DNA of 64,000 nt from Barnesiella viscericola DSM 18177 (GCF_000512915.1 NZ_CP007034.1:496001-560000); one strand, 5' to 3'; shown: positions 17,674-26,841, numbered from the stretch's first letter. Numbers and translations: made by a program. Notes: generated by a model from the sequence alone, not told the origin.

Positions 17674-18492
17674 TTAAATTCGTCCTTCATGCAATCTTGT
17701 TTGTAAATCACTGAGAATTTTATGTAGCAGTTTAGTGATTGCAGCTCCATTACTCAATGGTGCAAATGGATTACTATTATTCAACATTGATATTAACTCA
17801 TCAGTATGTTCCTTAATATTTGATATGAATATTTGATAGGGCATCATACTCTCTTCTTCTGCCCATACCTCTTCATCTCTACCAAACAGATACTTTTGCC
17901 AAATATAATAAAGTGGATATTTGTATGTATTAAATATGGATTGCACTTGCTCTGCAATTTGAAAATCTCCATGGGCATATGCTTGCGATGTAATGGCATT
18001 TTTCGTCTGTTCAAGAGCGTGAATCAAGTGATATAATTCGTCTCTCGTAAACATACATTCATTTTTGGGGGGAAATACTTTCCTTATGTTGGTTGTACAA
18101 AGAGTATTCAAAACAAAATTGTCCATTAAACGAGAAGGCTCTACTCCATTACGTTTTACCGCTTCTATTATTTCATCGCAATCTTCTTCTCTTAATAATT
18201 TTCTAGTAGAAATTTCATCAAATGGACTATTAGACTTAATATACTCATCTATTTTTTCTTTAGCAATCACAGCACAGTTATACGCATAATCTAAATTGTC
18301 TATCTGATAGTTACATGATGCCATCGCCATTATTATTTTAATCTTTAATGGTGTAATTTCTGATTCCAATTTATTGGCTTCAATTAAAATTTGAAGTGCG
18401 CGTGCAATATTCCATACTTCTTCGCTATTACGTATAGAATCATTTTCTTGAATTAGCATGAGTGCTTGTTTAAAAAGATTTTCAGAGTTCAT
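17674..18492 (-). CDS. Hypothetical helical protein, AT-rich gene
   Basis: A 272-residue soluble, acidic protein of unknown family, predicted largely helical from its composition. The N-terminal half (ARALQILIEANKL, ASCNYQIDNLDYAYNCAVIAKEKID) has the rhythm of helical-repeat (TPR-like) sequence. The C-terminal half resembles the 153-residue protein at 18924-19385: shared landmarks are (Y/L)KYPL then IW then Y-FG then EE, later NPF, then a helical end. The gene is strikingly AT-rich compared with the backbone, which points to transfer. No catalytic motif is visible. Confidence 0.6.
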   Translation of the reverse strand: MNSENLFKQALMLIQENDSIRNSEEVWNIARALQILIEANKLESEITPLKIKIIMAMASCNYQIDNLDYAYNCAVIAKEKIDEYIKSNSPFDEISTRKLLREEDCDEIIEAVKRNGVEPSRLMDNFVLNTLCTTNIRKVFPPKNECMFTRDELYHLIHALEQTKNAITSQAYAHGDFQIAEQVQSIFNTYKYPLYYIWQKYLFGRDEEVWAEEESMMPYQIFISNIKEHTDELISMLNNSNPFAPLSNGAAITKLLHKILSDLQTRLHEGRI

Positions 18493-18518
18493 TGTTGGTG
18501 GCTAAATAAAAAATAATT

Positions 18519-18881
18519 TTAAGCAAGTTGAAAAACGCCTGTAAATTCTACAAGTCGCAGAGGATTGGGCGTTGCCAAACAAAGTATCCCAGTTTGTGGA
18601 AAGATGTTGCAAACAATAGGAGTTGACACAACACCGCTAACATAATCAATGGGGCGAAGTCTACCATACTGTACTCTATCTTCCAACAAATCATCAATAG
18701 CACAGGGAAATGAAAATTGATTATCAATGTAAGTTGGATTATTGCTCATTTCAAAAGACATTCCAAAGAATACAGAATGTTTTGCTGAAACATGTGTATT
18801 ACACTTTGTACGTTGGATACAACATCCATTTCCATAAATCTCATAATTATTTGTTGTGTCAAAATTGAAAGAATGATACAA
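18519..18881 (-). CDS. Uncertain reading frame between two paralogous genes
   Basis: An open frame of 120 codons whose only near start is TTG. It is in the same frame as the upstream 153-residue gene and stays open back to that gene's TAA at 18924, so it may be a readthrough or degenerate extension rather than a separate gene. The product would be Cys-containing (GCCIQRTKCN, FPCAIDD, ILCLATPNP), with no recognised domain. It is kept because the frame is long for such AT-rich DNA. Confidence 0.35.
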   Translation of the reverse strand: MYHSFNFDTTNNYEIYGNGCCIQRTKCNTHVSAKHSVFFGMSFEMSNNPTYIDNQFSFPCAIDDLLEDRVQYGRLRPIDYVSGVVSTPIVCNIFPQTGILCLATPNPLRLVEFTGVFQLA

Positions 18882-18923
18882 AAATAAATTCAGTAAATTA
18901 CTTATGTTGTATTTAATTTTAAA

Positions 18924-19385
18924 TTAAAGGTACAAATTACCTGAAATTAGGTTTTTAAGCAGGTGGCGATATGCAATTAACATCTTCTCTACAACTTTTT
19001 CCGAATTAGAGATAGTACCATAGAAATTAAATGGATTCTCTGCAGTAACACCTGTTATAATCTGGTTTAAGGTATCAATTGTGTCTACCTTAAAGGCTTG
19101 ATAATATAACAATGAAGTTGTCGGAATCGTGATTTCCTCCACATTACCAAATCCATAATACTCCCAAATGACCATTAGTGGATATTTTAAACTTTGATAG
19201 CCTTTGAGAATTTGCAATGCTTGTACTGAAGAAAACTTAGAAGACGCTTGTTTAAACACTTCCATTATCAAAATATCTACGGTAGCACATAATTCTCCAA
19301 ATTCTTCTTTTGAATAAGGAAAGCCGTCTAATACATGTTTATTCATAATGTTAACGTATGATCTTGCAGTCCCTATTTTGACCAT
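18924..19385 (-). CDS. Hypothetical protein related to the 17674-18492 product
   Basis: A 153-residue soluble protein. Landmarks LKYPLMVIWEYYGFG, then NPFNFYG and a helical C-terminus, align in order with the C-terminal half of the 272-residue product, so the two are probably diverged paralogs. Function is not known. It is the first gene of an AT-rich group read leftwards, away from the integrase genes. Confidence 0.55.
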   Translation of the reverse strand: MVKIGTARSYVNIMNKHVLDGFPYSKEEFGELCATVDILIMEVFKQASSKFSSVQALQILKGYQSLKYPLMVIWEYYGFGNVEEITIPTTSLLYYQAFKVDTIDTLNQIITGVTAENPFNFYGTISNSEKVVEKMLIAYRHLLKNLISGNLYL

Positions 19386-19596
19386 TTTAATTGTAAATGC
19401 AAAGCGTGGAACTGCAATATATGATATTCGGGAAGTCTAATAAAGACCAAAATGAAAAAAAGAGCTAAACATCTGCAAATATAATCATTGATTTTCTGTG
19501 CTTTATGCGGTATCAGATTCGGGAATGACTTTTTAATTTGTCTTAATCCGTTGCAAGATTCTTCGGGATATATGGGAACATTTACGGGAATTTATA

Positions 19597-19604
19597 TACC
19601 TTTG
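19597..19604 (+). promoter_or_regulatory. -7 element of the integrase genes
   Basis: TACCTTTG fits TAnnTTTG and lies 25 nt ahead of the first integrase ATG at 19630. The region 19386-19629 holds this and otherwise only the divergent leader of the AT-rich group. Confidence 0.55.
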
Positions 19605-19629
19605 CCACATAACCGAAAAAGCAACGCAG

Positions 19630-20928
19630 ATGAAAGTCACCGTCTATCTGAAAAAGTGTTCCCCCGAGGCCTCGAACATCTGTTTCAGGGTCAGGGATAG
19701 GAATGTGGACATAAAGGTCGTTTCCACACTTGAAGTGCAGGACAGGTATTGGGACACCGATACCCTCAGCTACAGGCGCACGACAGCCGTGCCCGCCGCC
19801 GAGCAGAAACGGCTGCCGGAACAGATTGCCGCCATCATCGAGCGGGCGGAGAAGACCTTTTCGGACAAGGCGGACAGCCGGTGGATGAGACAAGTCATAG
19901 AGGATGTGCTGTACCCTGTTCGCGCCTTCGAGCGTAACCACCCGAACCTGCTCGCCCGTGTCCACGAGTATCTGGAAAAGTTCGACGGGGCGGAAAGGAC
20001 CAAGGAGCACATCATACGCTTCGAGCGCAGGATGTCGCGCTACCATGACTACCGGCGGGAGATACTGGGCGAGGCTGATTTCACCCTCTTCGTGGAGACC
20101 GTCACGCTGGAGCAGATGAACGCTTTCAGAGATTATGTCGTGAACGAGTACAGGCTGCGGCAGGAGCATTCAAACTTCTATGCACCCCGCACGCTCATCA
20201 ACCACAGGCCGAGGCCGCTTTCCGGCACGACCGTCATCAACATCATGAACCTGTTCTGCACCTTCCTGCACTGGTGCAAGAAGATGAAGTATTCCGACAA
20301 CGAGGTCTATGTCCTCTACGGCTGCAAGGAGCCCACCTACGGCGACCCGTTCTTCCTCACTTCGGAAGAGAGGAACATCCTCTACGATGCGGACTTGAAC
20401 GACAACCCGAAACTGGCCGTCATACGGGACATCTTCGTGTTCCACTGCTATGTCGGCTGCCGAGTGGGTGACCTTTATAGGCTCACGAGGGCCAACATCA
20501 AGGACGGCTTCCTGGAATACATGCCGCAGAAGACGAAGAAATGCCAGGCGAAGACCGTCAGGGTGCCGCTGCATGAGAAGGCACTGAAGATACTGGAACG
20601 CTACGATGCCAATGCCGACAGGCTGTTCCCGTTCAAGCAGATACACACCTACAACCTCGGCATACGGGAGCTGCTGAAGCGTTGCGGCTTAGACAGGATG
20701 GTCACCATCCTCGACACGCACGGCTACAACACCGTGCAGAAGCCCCTGTACGAGGTGGCCACCAGCCATACGGCACGCAAGACCTTCGTGGGTAACCTAT
20801 ACCGGCAGGTGCCCGACCCAAACCTGATAGCCTCCATGTCGGGACACGTGGAGGGCAGCAGGGCGTTCAACCGCTACCGCACGATAGACGATGACATGAA
20901 GCGCAGGCTTGTGGACATGATAGATTAG
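19630..20928 (+). CDS. Tyrosine recombinase / integrase 1
   Basis: A 432-residue phage-type integrase. The N-terminal arm-binding region (MKVTVYLKKC...ICFRVRDRNVDIKVVS) and SAM-like core-binding domain precede a catalytic domain with the full tyrosine recombinase set: Arg278 (GCRVGDLYRL), His380-x-x-Arg383 (SHTARKTF), His406 (MSGHVEGSR) and nucleophile Tyr416 (NRYRTI). It should catalyse integration or excision at the flanking repeats. It is followed 20 nt later by a second integrase of the same subfamily. Confidence 0.92.
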   Translation: MKVTVYLKKCSPEASNICFRVRDRNVDIKVVSTLEVQDRYWDTDTLSYRRTTAVPAAEQKRLPEQIAAIIERAEKTFSDKADSRWMRQVIEDVLYPVRAFERNHPNLLARVHEYLEKFDGAERTKEHIIRFERRMSRYHDYRREILGEADFTLFVETVTLEQMNAFRDYVVNEYRLRQEHSNFYAPRTLINHRPRPLSGTTVINIMNLFCTFLHWCKKMKYSDNEVYVLYGCKEPTYGDPFFLTSEERNILYDADLNDNPKLAVIRDIFVFHCYVGCRVGDLYRLTRANIKDGFLEYMPQKTKKCQAKTVRVPLHEKALKILERYDANADRLFPFKQIHTYNLGIRELLKRCGLDRMVTILDTHGYNTVQKPLYEVATSHTARKTFVGNLYRQVPDPNLIASMSGHVEGSRAFNRYRTIDDDMKRRLVDMID

Positions 20929-20948
20929 ACAGAAAGGCGGACATACAT

Positions 20949-22280
20949 ATGAAAGTGACCGCATTCATCCGGAAGACCGCCGCCAAGAACAACATCACCG
21001 ACCAGGCTCGGGTCTATTTCCGTGTCCGGGACATCGGCGGCGTGGACATCAAGGCCGCGAGCGAGCTGTCCATCAACCCCAACCACTGGAGCCCGGAACG
21101 GCAGGGCTACAAGCCCCGCGTGGCCCTGGTGTCGGAGGAGAAGAAGATGGGCTTCGACAAGGACGTGCAGCAGATCACCCATCTCATCACAAAAGAGTAC
21201 CACCGGGGAGTGGACGGCAGCTGGCTCAAGGGGCTGATAGAGGAATACCACCATCCCGGCATCAACGCCAGGGGCGGCAACAAGGCCGACGAGTACCTGC
21301 TCTCGTTCCAGATACGGAAATACATCGAGGAAACACCGCTCGCGGACGAAAGCCGGAAACACCATCTCGACAATCTCAACAAGGTGCTGCGCTACGAGCG
21401 TTTCCGCCACGAAGTGCTGCACCAGAGAGGCTTCCACCTGTGCATCGACACCGTCACGGCGGACGACATCAGGGACTTCAAGTTGTGGATGCAGGAGGAA
21501 CACAAGTACGTGGACATGTACCCCGTATTCTACCGGAATGAGGTACGCCGCAACGTCGAACAGAAGCGTTCCGAGAACAGCATGTCGGGCTCCCTCTACC
21601 GCATCCGCACCGTCATCAAGTGGTGCGTCAAGCGCGGGCTGACAAGGAACAATCCCTTTGACCAGTACCAGATTGCCCGGCCGATGTACGGCGACCCGTT
21701 CTACTTGACGCTCGAGGAGCGGGACAAGGTGTACTACGCCGACCTGAGCGGCATGGGGGCAACCTATCCGGTCTACCGTGACATCTTCATGTTCCAGTGT
21801 CTGATAGGGTGCCGTGTCAGCGACCTGAACAGGCTAACCAAGGCTAACATCGTGGACGGCTTCGTGGAGTACATCCCGCAGAAGACGAAGATGGAACATG
21901 CCAACACGGTGCGCGTGCCGCTCAACCAAAAGGCACGGGAGATACTTGAACGCTACAAGGATCTGGAGAACGCCCTGCTCCCCCGGTTCTCGCACTTCGG
22001 CTACAACAAGAAGATAAAGGAGATACTCAAGTATGTGGGCATCGACCGCAAGGTCATAGTACTCGACCCCAAGACAAGGGAGGATGTGGCAAGACCCCTG
22101 TACGAGGTGGCATCTACCCATACGGCACGCAAGACCTTCATCGGCAACCTCTACAGGCAGGTCAAGGACCCGAACCTGATAGCCTCCATGTCGGGACATT
22201 CGGAGGGCAGCCGTGCCTTTGCCCGGTACCGGAAGATTGACGACGAGATGAAGAAGGAACTGGTAAACCTTCTGGACTGA
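20949..22280 (+). CDS. Tyrosine recombinase / integrase 2
   Basis: A 443-residue integrase paralogous to the one just upstream, sharing ARVYFRVRDIGGVDIKA at the start and the same catalytic block. Arg289 (GCRVSDLNRL), His391 and Arg394 (THTARKTF), His417 (MSGHSEGSR) and Tyr427 (ARYRKI) are all intact. Two active-looking tandem recombinases suggest that both are used, for example one per strand or per attachment arm. That division of labour is inference. Confidence 0.92.
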   Translation: MKVTAFIRKTAAKNNITDQARVYFRVRDIGGVDIKAASELSINPNHWSPERQGYKPRVALVSEEKKMGFDKDVQQITHLITKEYHRGVDGSWLKGLIEEYHHPGINARGGNKADEYLLSFQIRKYIEETPLADESRKHHLDNLNKVLRYERFRHEVLHQRGFHLCIDTVTADDIRDFKLWMQEEHKYVDMYPVFYRNEVRRNVEQKRSENSMSGSLYRIRTVIKWCVKRGLTRNNPFDQYQIARPMYGDPFYLTLEERDKVYYADLSGMGATYPVYRDIFMFQCLIGCRVSDLNRLTKANIVDGFVEYIPQKTKMEHANTVRVPLNQKAREILERYKDLENALLPRFSHFGYNKKIKEILKYVGIDRKVIVLDPKTREDVARPLYEVASTHTARKTFIGNLYRQVKDPNLIASMSGHSEGSRAFARYRKIDDEMKKELVNLLD

Positions 22281-22319
22281 TAATTTCCCTGTTTTTCCCC
22301 CCTCCACAGACAATGCAAT

Positions 22320-23453
22320 ATGAATATGGACGAGCAGAAACAGACATACGAACAGTTCAAGGCGGACATCCTCCAGTGGAAGGACGCACACAGGGAGGAA
22401 TACACCCGCTTCGCGAAAATGATGGCGGACGGGAACGAGGTGCAGTACCTTGCCGTATGCCGGGCCATATTCAAGCAGCTGCCCGGCATCAAAAAGGAAT
22501 GGCAGATATCATGGTGTGACGACAGCACGGACAGCTTCAGGAACATAGGTCTCCATTTCAAGGAGAACGCAGTGCCGGGGCAGATCGTGGAACTTTACAG
22601 GAAACAGAGGGAAGAGGATGCGACTTCTCCTCCGTCCTCCTTCTGGGGCAGGATGAAATACATTTTCAGACAGAGTCTGAGAAAACGCTTCGTAACCCTG
22701 TCCGCCCCTCTCGTGCTGAGCTGGCTGTACTACGGCAAAAGTTTCGAGGCGATGGTTGACATGGTCAGCAGGCAGGCGGGGCACCCCAAGGCTGGGAACG
22801 CCGAAAGGATGGGCTGCTCCATTGTCGTCAAACAGATTATTGAAGTGTCCATAAAGAACGGTTTCCGAACGCAGGAGGACTGGGACAAACATTTCGCCAT
22901 GAAAGACGCCATCGAGAAAGGCAGCATCGGCGAATGGGCTTTGCAGTCCTTAAAGGACGGGATGAGATGCAGTGATACCGAAGGCAGCCCGGCAGCAACG
23001 GAGTCCGTCAGCGGTACGGTGCCACAGGCGCAGCGGACGGCCGGAAAAAAGAAGATACAGGAGCGGCCGCTTGCAGATTATCTCAAGTGCGGAAACAAGG
23101 AGGAAGTCCTGCAATGCATCCGCCGTTTCGTTTCCATAAACACGAGCGCGGTCCATCAGGCACTGCCGTTCTATGTGCTGAAAGAACTGGGGCTGGTGGT
23201 CGGGATGCACGCCGCCAAGGAGTACAGTGTGGGGATGGCACTGCAGTTCCCCGACCTGCCATCGCTGAAAAGCGAGAGTGCCATACGGCAGGCGGTCGGC
23301 TTCCTGAAGACGGCAAAGCACGTAATCAAAGACGGCAGGGACCAGTCCGCCCCGCTCATCGAAAGCGACGAGAACCGGGAATTGTACCGGACACTGGTAC
23401 AGGAAATCAAGGAAATCACCACTGATGATGAAACGGAAACGGCAGCCGGATAA
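22320..23453 (+). CDS. Hypothetical protein of Bacteroidales integrative elements (DUF6043-like?)
   Basis: A 377-residue soluble protein found immediately downstream of the integrases. It has an N-terminal acidic helical region (MNMDEQKQTYEQFKADILQW), a hydrophobic central stretch (FVTLSAPLVLSWLYYG), and a C-terminal helical domain after a Lys-rich linker (TAGKKKIQERPLADYLKCG). I do not recognise a catalytic motif; it may belong to the DUF6043 group, but I am not certain. Its position between integrases and an excisionase-like gene suggests a recombination accessory or regulator. Confidence 0.55.
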   Translation: MNMDEQKQTYEQFKADILQWKDAHREEYTRFAKMMADGNEVQYLAVCRAIFKQLPGIKKEWQISWCDDSTDSFRNIGLHFKENAVPGQIVELYRKQREEDATSPPSSFWGRMKYIFRQSLRKRFVTLSAPLVLSWLYYGKSFEAMVDMVSRQAGHPKAGNAERMGCSIVVKQIIEVSIKNGFRTQEDWDKHFAMKDAIEKGSIGEWALQSLKDGMRCSDTEGSPAATESVSGTVPQAQRTAGKKKIQERPLADYLKCGNKEEVLQCIRRFVSINTSAVHQALPFYVLKELGLVVGMHAAKEYSVGMALQFPDLPSLKSESAIRQAVGFLKTAKHVIKDGRDQSAPLIESDENRELYRTLVQEIKEITTDDETETAAG

Positions 23454-23547
23454 GGCAAAATGAGCCGTTTTACATGGTCATGCAGACTTGAATTGTCATG
23501 ACAATTTAAGACAAATTATTATATATCAATCCGTTTCAATTCGCATA

Positions 23548-23555
23548 TACTTTTG
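23548..23555 (+). promoter_or_regulatory. -7 element of block A
   Basis: TACTTTTG matches TAnnTTTG. It abuts the hairpin at 23555-23589, so transcription would start inside the hairpin's left arm. Confidence 0.5.
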
Positions 23556-23597
23556 CACCGTCAATCCTCTTCCCGGGGATAGGCGGTGCTTCTCTTT
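23555..23597 (+). promoter_or_regulatory. Leader hairpin with T-rich tail, copy A
   Basis: GCACCG (23555-23560) pairs with CGGTGC (23584-23589), and the inner stem ATCC (23564-23567) pairs with GGAT (23577-23580). TTCTCTTT follows. In copy B the inner stem is ACCTT/AAGGT, so both arms changed while pairing was kept. It could be an attenuator or terminator for upstream transcription, or a protein-binding palindrome overlapping the promoter. Confidence 0.6.
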
Positions 23598-23668
23598 TAC
23601 AAGCCATCGGAAGCGGGGCATCAGGGAACTTTTGAAGATGGTCATCACAAAATTCAAAACTGATATTT

Positions 23669-24022
23669 ATGATTACCATAGAAAGTCTGGTTGAGCAGGG
23701 CGCGAACGTGAAACTGGAAGTCACGCCAGCCGACCTTAAGATGTTTGCCGAGGCCATCGTGCAGCGCACGATGGCGGCCCGGCAGGAAGAACTGAATGCG
23801 GAGATGCGGCGTGTGGCGGAAGAGACATGGCTCAACACAAGACAGGTGCGTGAGCTGCTGAACGTGTGCGAGGGGACGCTCAACCTGTGGGCGAAGCGCG
23901 GCTACCTCGTCCCCGTCAAGGTGGGCAACAAGAACATGTATGCCAGATCGGATGTCCGCCGTGTGCAGACGGGAGGCAAGTCCGAGAGTGTGACATCCTA
24001 TTGCAAGAAGAAAAATGGCTGA
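23669..24022 (+). CDS. Excisionase-like HTH protein, copy A
   Basis: A 117-residue DNA-binding protein. The C-terminal half is a MerR/Xis-type winged helix: NTRQVRELLNVCEGTLNLWAK followed by LVPVKVGNKNMYARSDVRRV (about 55-95). Such proteins bend att DNA for excision or regulate element genes. The N-terminal helical region (IESLVEQGANVKLEVTPADL) may dimerise. Its end overlaps the next start by 8 nt, so it is coupled to the helicase. A near-identical copy is encoded at 29839-30192. Confidence 0.8.
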   Translation: MITIESLVEQGANVKLEVTPADLKMFAEAIVQRTMAARQEELNAEMRRVAEETWLNTRQVRELLNVCEGTLNLWAKRGYLVPVKVGNKNMYARSDVRRVQTGGKSESVTSYCKKKNG

Positions 24023-25433
24023 CATGACAAACACCCGACTTGAACTGTGCAACATGATCCGCATGGAGGCGGAGCATGTCAGTGATACAGGCTTCCCTCT
24101 GGATGTCTTTCCGCAGGCCGTGCAGTCCGTCATACTCGACATGGACCGGTACGAGAACTACAAGACCGAGTTCATCGCGACGGCCATGCTGTCGGCGGTA
24201 TCGGCCGCATTGGGAGGCACCTACCGTATCCGCATCAAAGGCGAGTGGCAGAGCAACGCCGCCCTCTACATCATCCTCGTGGGCAGGCCGGGACTGGGCA
24301 AGACACCGCCGCTGGAGGCGGCATACCGCCCCATACGGAAGCACGACTATGCCCTGTTCAAGGCGTATGAGTCGGAATTGGAGGTATGGAAAGCCGCCGG
24401 GGAAAACGGGAAGAAGCCCGTGCTGCGGCGTACCGTCGTGTCCGACTTCACCCCCGAATCACTCCTGCTGACGCACAACAACAATCCCCGCAGCGTGGTC
24501 ATTCTGGTGGACGAGATAATGGGCATGTTCAACTCCGCCAACCGCTACACCAACGGGCAACTCATAGAGCAGCTGCTCACGGCATGGAGCGGCGGGGCAC
24601 TGGATGTGACAAGGGTCAGCAACACTATACCTGTGCATATTGAACAGCCGTGCATCAACATCATCGGGACCACGCAGACCAAGCGTGTGCATGAACTGCT
24701 GACGAAAGGCTTCGAGGAAAACGGCCTGCTCGACCGCATCCTGTTCGTGCTTCCCAAGTCCCGTGAAGTGCCAAAATGGACCGATTGGGATGATGGCGGG
24801 GAGGACAGGGCTTCCATGGCGGCGGCACGATGGGAACAGATACTTGGCAAGGTACTCGCCTTGGACTATGACACGGGAGAGGAAGAAAGGATGCCCCATG
24901 TGCTGTCTATGGACAGGGAGGCAAGGGAATATTTCTTCTCTTGGTGGAACAGGAAAGTGGAATGCATCAACCGGATAGAGGACGACGCCCAAGTGGAGAG
25001 TCGCGAGATGAAGCATCCGGCGCAAGTGGCACGGCTGGCCCTGCTCATGCAGGTGTTGCGGTATGCCATCGACGAGAGCCACCTGCAGTCTGTGGATACG
25101 GCATCGGTAAAAGCCGCCATCCGGCTGAACGGCTACTTCGAGGACTCGTACCGCCGCATCCGCTCATTCGTGGCGGAGGACATGTGCGAGGAACCGCCCA
25201 AGGTACTGCTGTCGCTGCTGCCGGACACGTTCGACACGAAAACGGCCATCGCTACTGGCAGGGAACAGCAGAATGTCAGCGAGCGTACGGTGATGAACTA
25301 CCTCAGGGAACTGTGCAGGAGCGGGCTGCTGCGGAAGTCCAAGGCCGGGCATTACGAGAAAATCATATATGATAAATCTGGAAAATTTAATATGACAGAC
25401 AATGAACCGTCACCCCCAGACTGCAACGGATGA
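24015..25433 (+). CDS. DUF3987-type ATPase/helicase, copy A
   Basis: A 472-residue P-loop protein. The Walker A-like VGRPGLGKTPP (about 89-99) is unusual in ending KTPP; Walker B is VVILVDEIMG (about 155-164). A winged-helix-like C-terminal part (DTFDTKTAIATGREQQNVSERTV, about 400-430) is followed by a coiled end. These features match the DUF3987 (YfjI-like) family of mobile-element replication helicase/primase-associated proteins. It sits between an excisionase-like gene and a toprim primase, so a role in element replication is likely. Confidence 0.75.
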   Translation: MADMTNTRLELCNMIRMEAEHVSDTGFPLDVFPQAVQSVILDMDRYENYKTEFIATAMLSAVSAALGGTYRIRIKGEWQSNAALYIILVGRPGLGKTPPLEAAYRPIRKHDYALFKAYESELEVWKAAGENGKKPVLRRTVVSDFTPESLLLTHNNNPRSVVILVDEIMGMFNSANRYTNGQLIEQLLTAWSGGALDVTRVSNTIPVHIEQPCINIIGTTQTKRVHELLTKGFEENGLLDRILFVLPKSREVPKWTDWDDGGEDRASMAAARWEQILGKVLALDYDTGEEERMPHVLSMDREAREYFFSWWNRKVECINRIEDDAQVESREMKHPAQVARLALLMQVLRYAIDESHLQSVDTASVKAAIRLNGYFEDSYRRIRSFVAEDMCEEPPKVLLSLLPDTFDTKTAIATGREQQNVSERTVMNYLRELCRSGLLRKSKAGHYEKIIYDKSGKFNMTDNEPSPPDCNG

Positions 25434-25440
25434 CCCCCTC

Positions 25441-25555
25441 GTTGCAGCCTGCAGTCTTTGCAGTTTTGCAGTTTCAGGGTTCTAAAAACAGGTATTTCCT
25501 GCAAGACTGCAGGAACTGCAAACTGCAAATGACGGTTTCCACTTGCAGGAATCCA
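25441..25555. repeat. TGCAG/CTGCA inverted array, copy A
   Basis: Between helicase and primase genes, TGCAG words cluster on the left (about 25443-25471) and CTGCA words on the right (about 25499-25547), giving an overall inverted arrangement. The spacing recurs in copy B at 31609-31722. Such iterated words suggest an origin-type or protein-binding region, or a large hairpin. Confidence 0.6.
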
Positions 25556-25569
25556 CAAAAGAGAGCATC

Positions 25570-26637
25570 ATGAACGGATACAGATTCCATCTTCAGAAAT
25601 ACAGGCCGGGCAGCAAGACCGTCTGTCCGGAGTGCGGCAGGAAGTCCTGCTTTACCCGTTATATCGACGAGGCGGGAGAGATTTCCTTCCCTGACAACGT
25701 GGGCATCTGCGACCATATCAACAGTTGCGGCTACCACTATACCCCGAAGGAATACTTCCGGGACAATCCGGCTGTCAAAGAAAGATTGAATGGGCAGGAA
25801 AGGTTTGGCGGCACACCGATAGCTGCAAGACCGCCAGCAAGAGCATTGCCCGAACAGAAACCACGGATTTCTTTTCTTCCCTCTGATTGGGTGGAGCAAT
25901 CCATGCGCAGGTACGACATCAACCCCTTGTACCGATACTTTCCCAAAGTGATGGGCAAGGAGAATGTGGACAAGCTATTCAGCCTATACAGGGTCGGTAC
26001 CTCAAGGAGGTGGGGCGGTGCGACCGTATTCTGGCAGATAGACCGGAACAGCAACGTGCGTGCGGGCAAGATCATGGGCTACGATGCCGTAACCGGACAC
26101 CGTATCAAGGAGCCTTTTAACCAAGTCAGCTGGGTGCATTCCGTGAGGAAGGTGCAGGATTTCAGGATGAAGCAGTGCCTGTTCGGAGAACATCTGCTGT
26201 CGGACACTTCCGCCGCCATGTCCGCCAAGCCCGTAGCCGTTGTCGAGAGCGAGAAGACGGCACTGGTCGCCGCCCTTTTCATCCCGGACTTCATCTGGCT
26301 TGCCACCGGAGGGATGCACGGGTGCTTCAACAGCGAGACCATGCAGGTATTGGGCGGCCGGGAGGTTGTCCTCTTCCCCGACCTCAAGGCGACGGAAGAA
26401 TGGAGGCGACGGCTGCCGATGCTGGAATCCTTTTGCAGGCGTGCCACATGTTCCGATATGCTGGAGAGGATTGCGACCGGTGCGCAGCGTGAAGCCGGAC
26501 TGGACATCGCAGACTTCCTCCTGATGGAGGACACGCCGCAGATGATCCTTCAACAGATGATAGAACGCAATCCCGTATTGCGGTCCCTCATCGACGCTTT
26601 CGGGCTTGAACTGATTGATGCGAAAAAAACGGAATGA
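25570..26637 (+). CDS. Toprim-type DNA primase with zinc finger (DUF6371-like), copy A
   Basis: A 355-residue protein if started at the ATG at 25570 (MNGYRFHLQKYRPGSK); an upstream non-ATG frame adds nine residues. The N-terminal zinc ribbon is CPECGRKSCF, then GICDHINSCGYHYTP (about residues 19-60), typical of bacteriophage/plasmid primases. A toprim-like region follows: VAVVESEKTALVAALF with conserved Glu (about 220-240), then VLFPDLKATEEW carrying the D-x-D-like acidic end. It would prime replication of the excised or transferred element. It pairs with the helicase gene in both copies of the block. Confidence 0.75.
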   Translation: MNGYRFHLQKYRPGSKTVCPECGRKSCFTRYIDEAGEISFPDNVGICDHINSCGYHYTPKEYFRDNPAVKERLNGQERFGGTPIAARPPARALPEQKPRISFLPSDWVEQSMRRYDINPLYRYFPKVMGKENVDKLFSLYRVGTSRRWGGATVFWQIDRNSNVRAGKIMGYDAVTGHRIKEPFNQVSWVHSVRKVQDFRMKQCLFGEHLLSDTSAAMSAKPVAVVESEKTALVAALFIPDFIWLATGGMHGCFNSETMQVLGGREVVLFPDLKATEEWRRRLPMLESFCRRATCSDMLERIATGAQREAGLDIADFLLMEDTPQMILQQMIERNPVLRSLIDAFGLELIDAKKTE

Positions 26638-26677
26638 CAGGAAGGCACCGGACAGCTTGCTGTCCCAAGGGAAAGGG

Positions 26678-26813
26678 GTTGTAAAATCCCGTAGCTTATT
26701 AGGGCATTTTCACCGCCTCCACTCCGCGTCCGGCAGTCAAAAAGCCCATAAGCCGAGGGGCTCCCCTTCGGATTTAAGTATATGCCTCCGGCAATAAAAC
26801 GGGATTTTACAAC
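26678..26813. other. Candidate oriT upstream of the relaxase gene
   Basis: GTTGTAAAATCCCGT (26678-26692) and ACGGGATTTTACAAC (26799-26813) are perfect 15-bp inverted copies, 106 nt apart. Between them is a smaller hairpin (CCGAGGGG/CCCCTTCGG, about 26753-26771). The region lies directly upstream of the MobV relaxase start, where MobV origins of transfer usually lie. No nic sequence is identified. Confidence 0.5.
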
Positions 26814-26841
26814 AGAAATGACAACCATAAAACGAACAGAT

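Larger units (their letters stand above)
23501..26637 (+). repeat. Replication/excision block, copy A
   Basis: Leader hairpin, HTH gene, helicase gene, TGCAG array and primase gene. The whole block reappears, diverged at scattered positions, at 29672-32806. Homology starts at ACAATTTAAGACAAA and covers the non-coding parts too. Downstream, copy A continues into a relaxase gene that copy B lacks. Confidence 0.9.
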
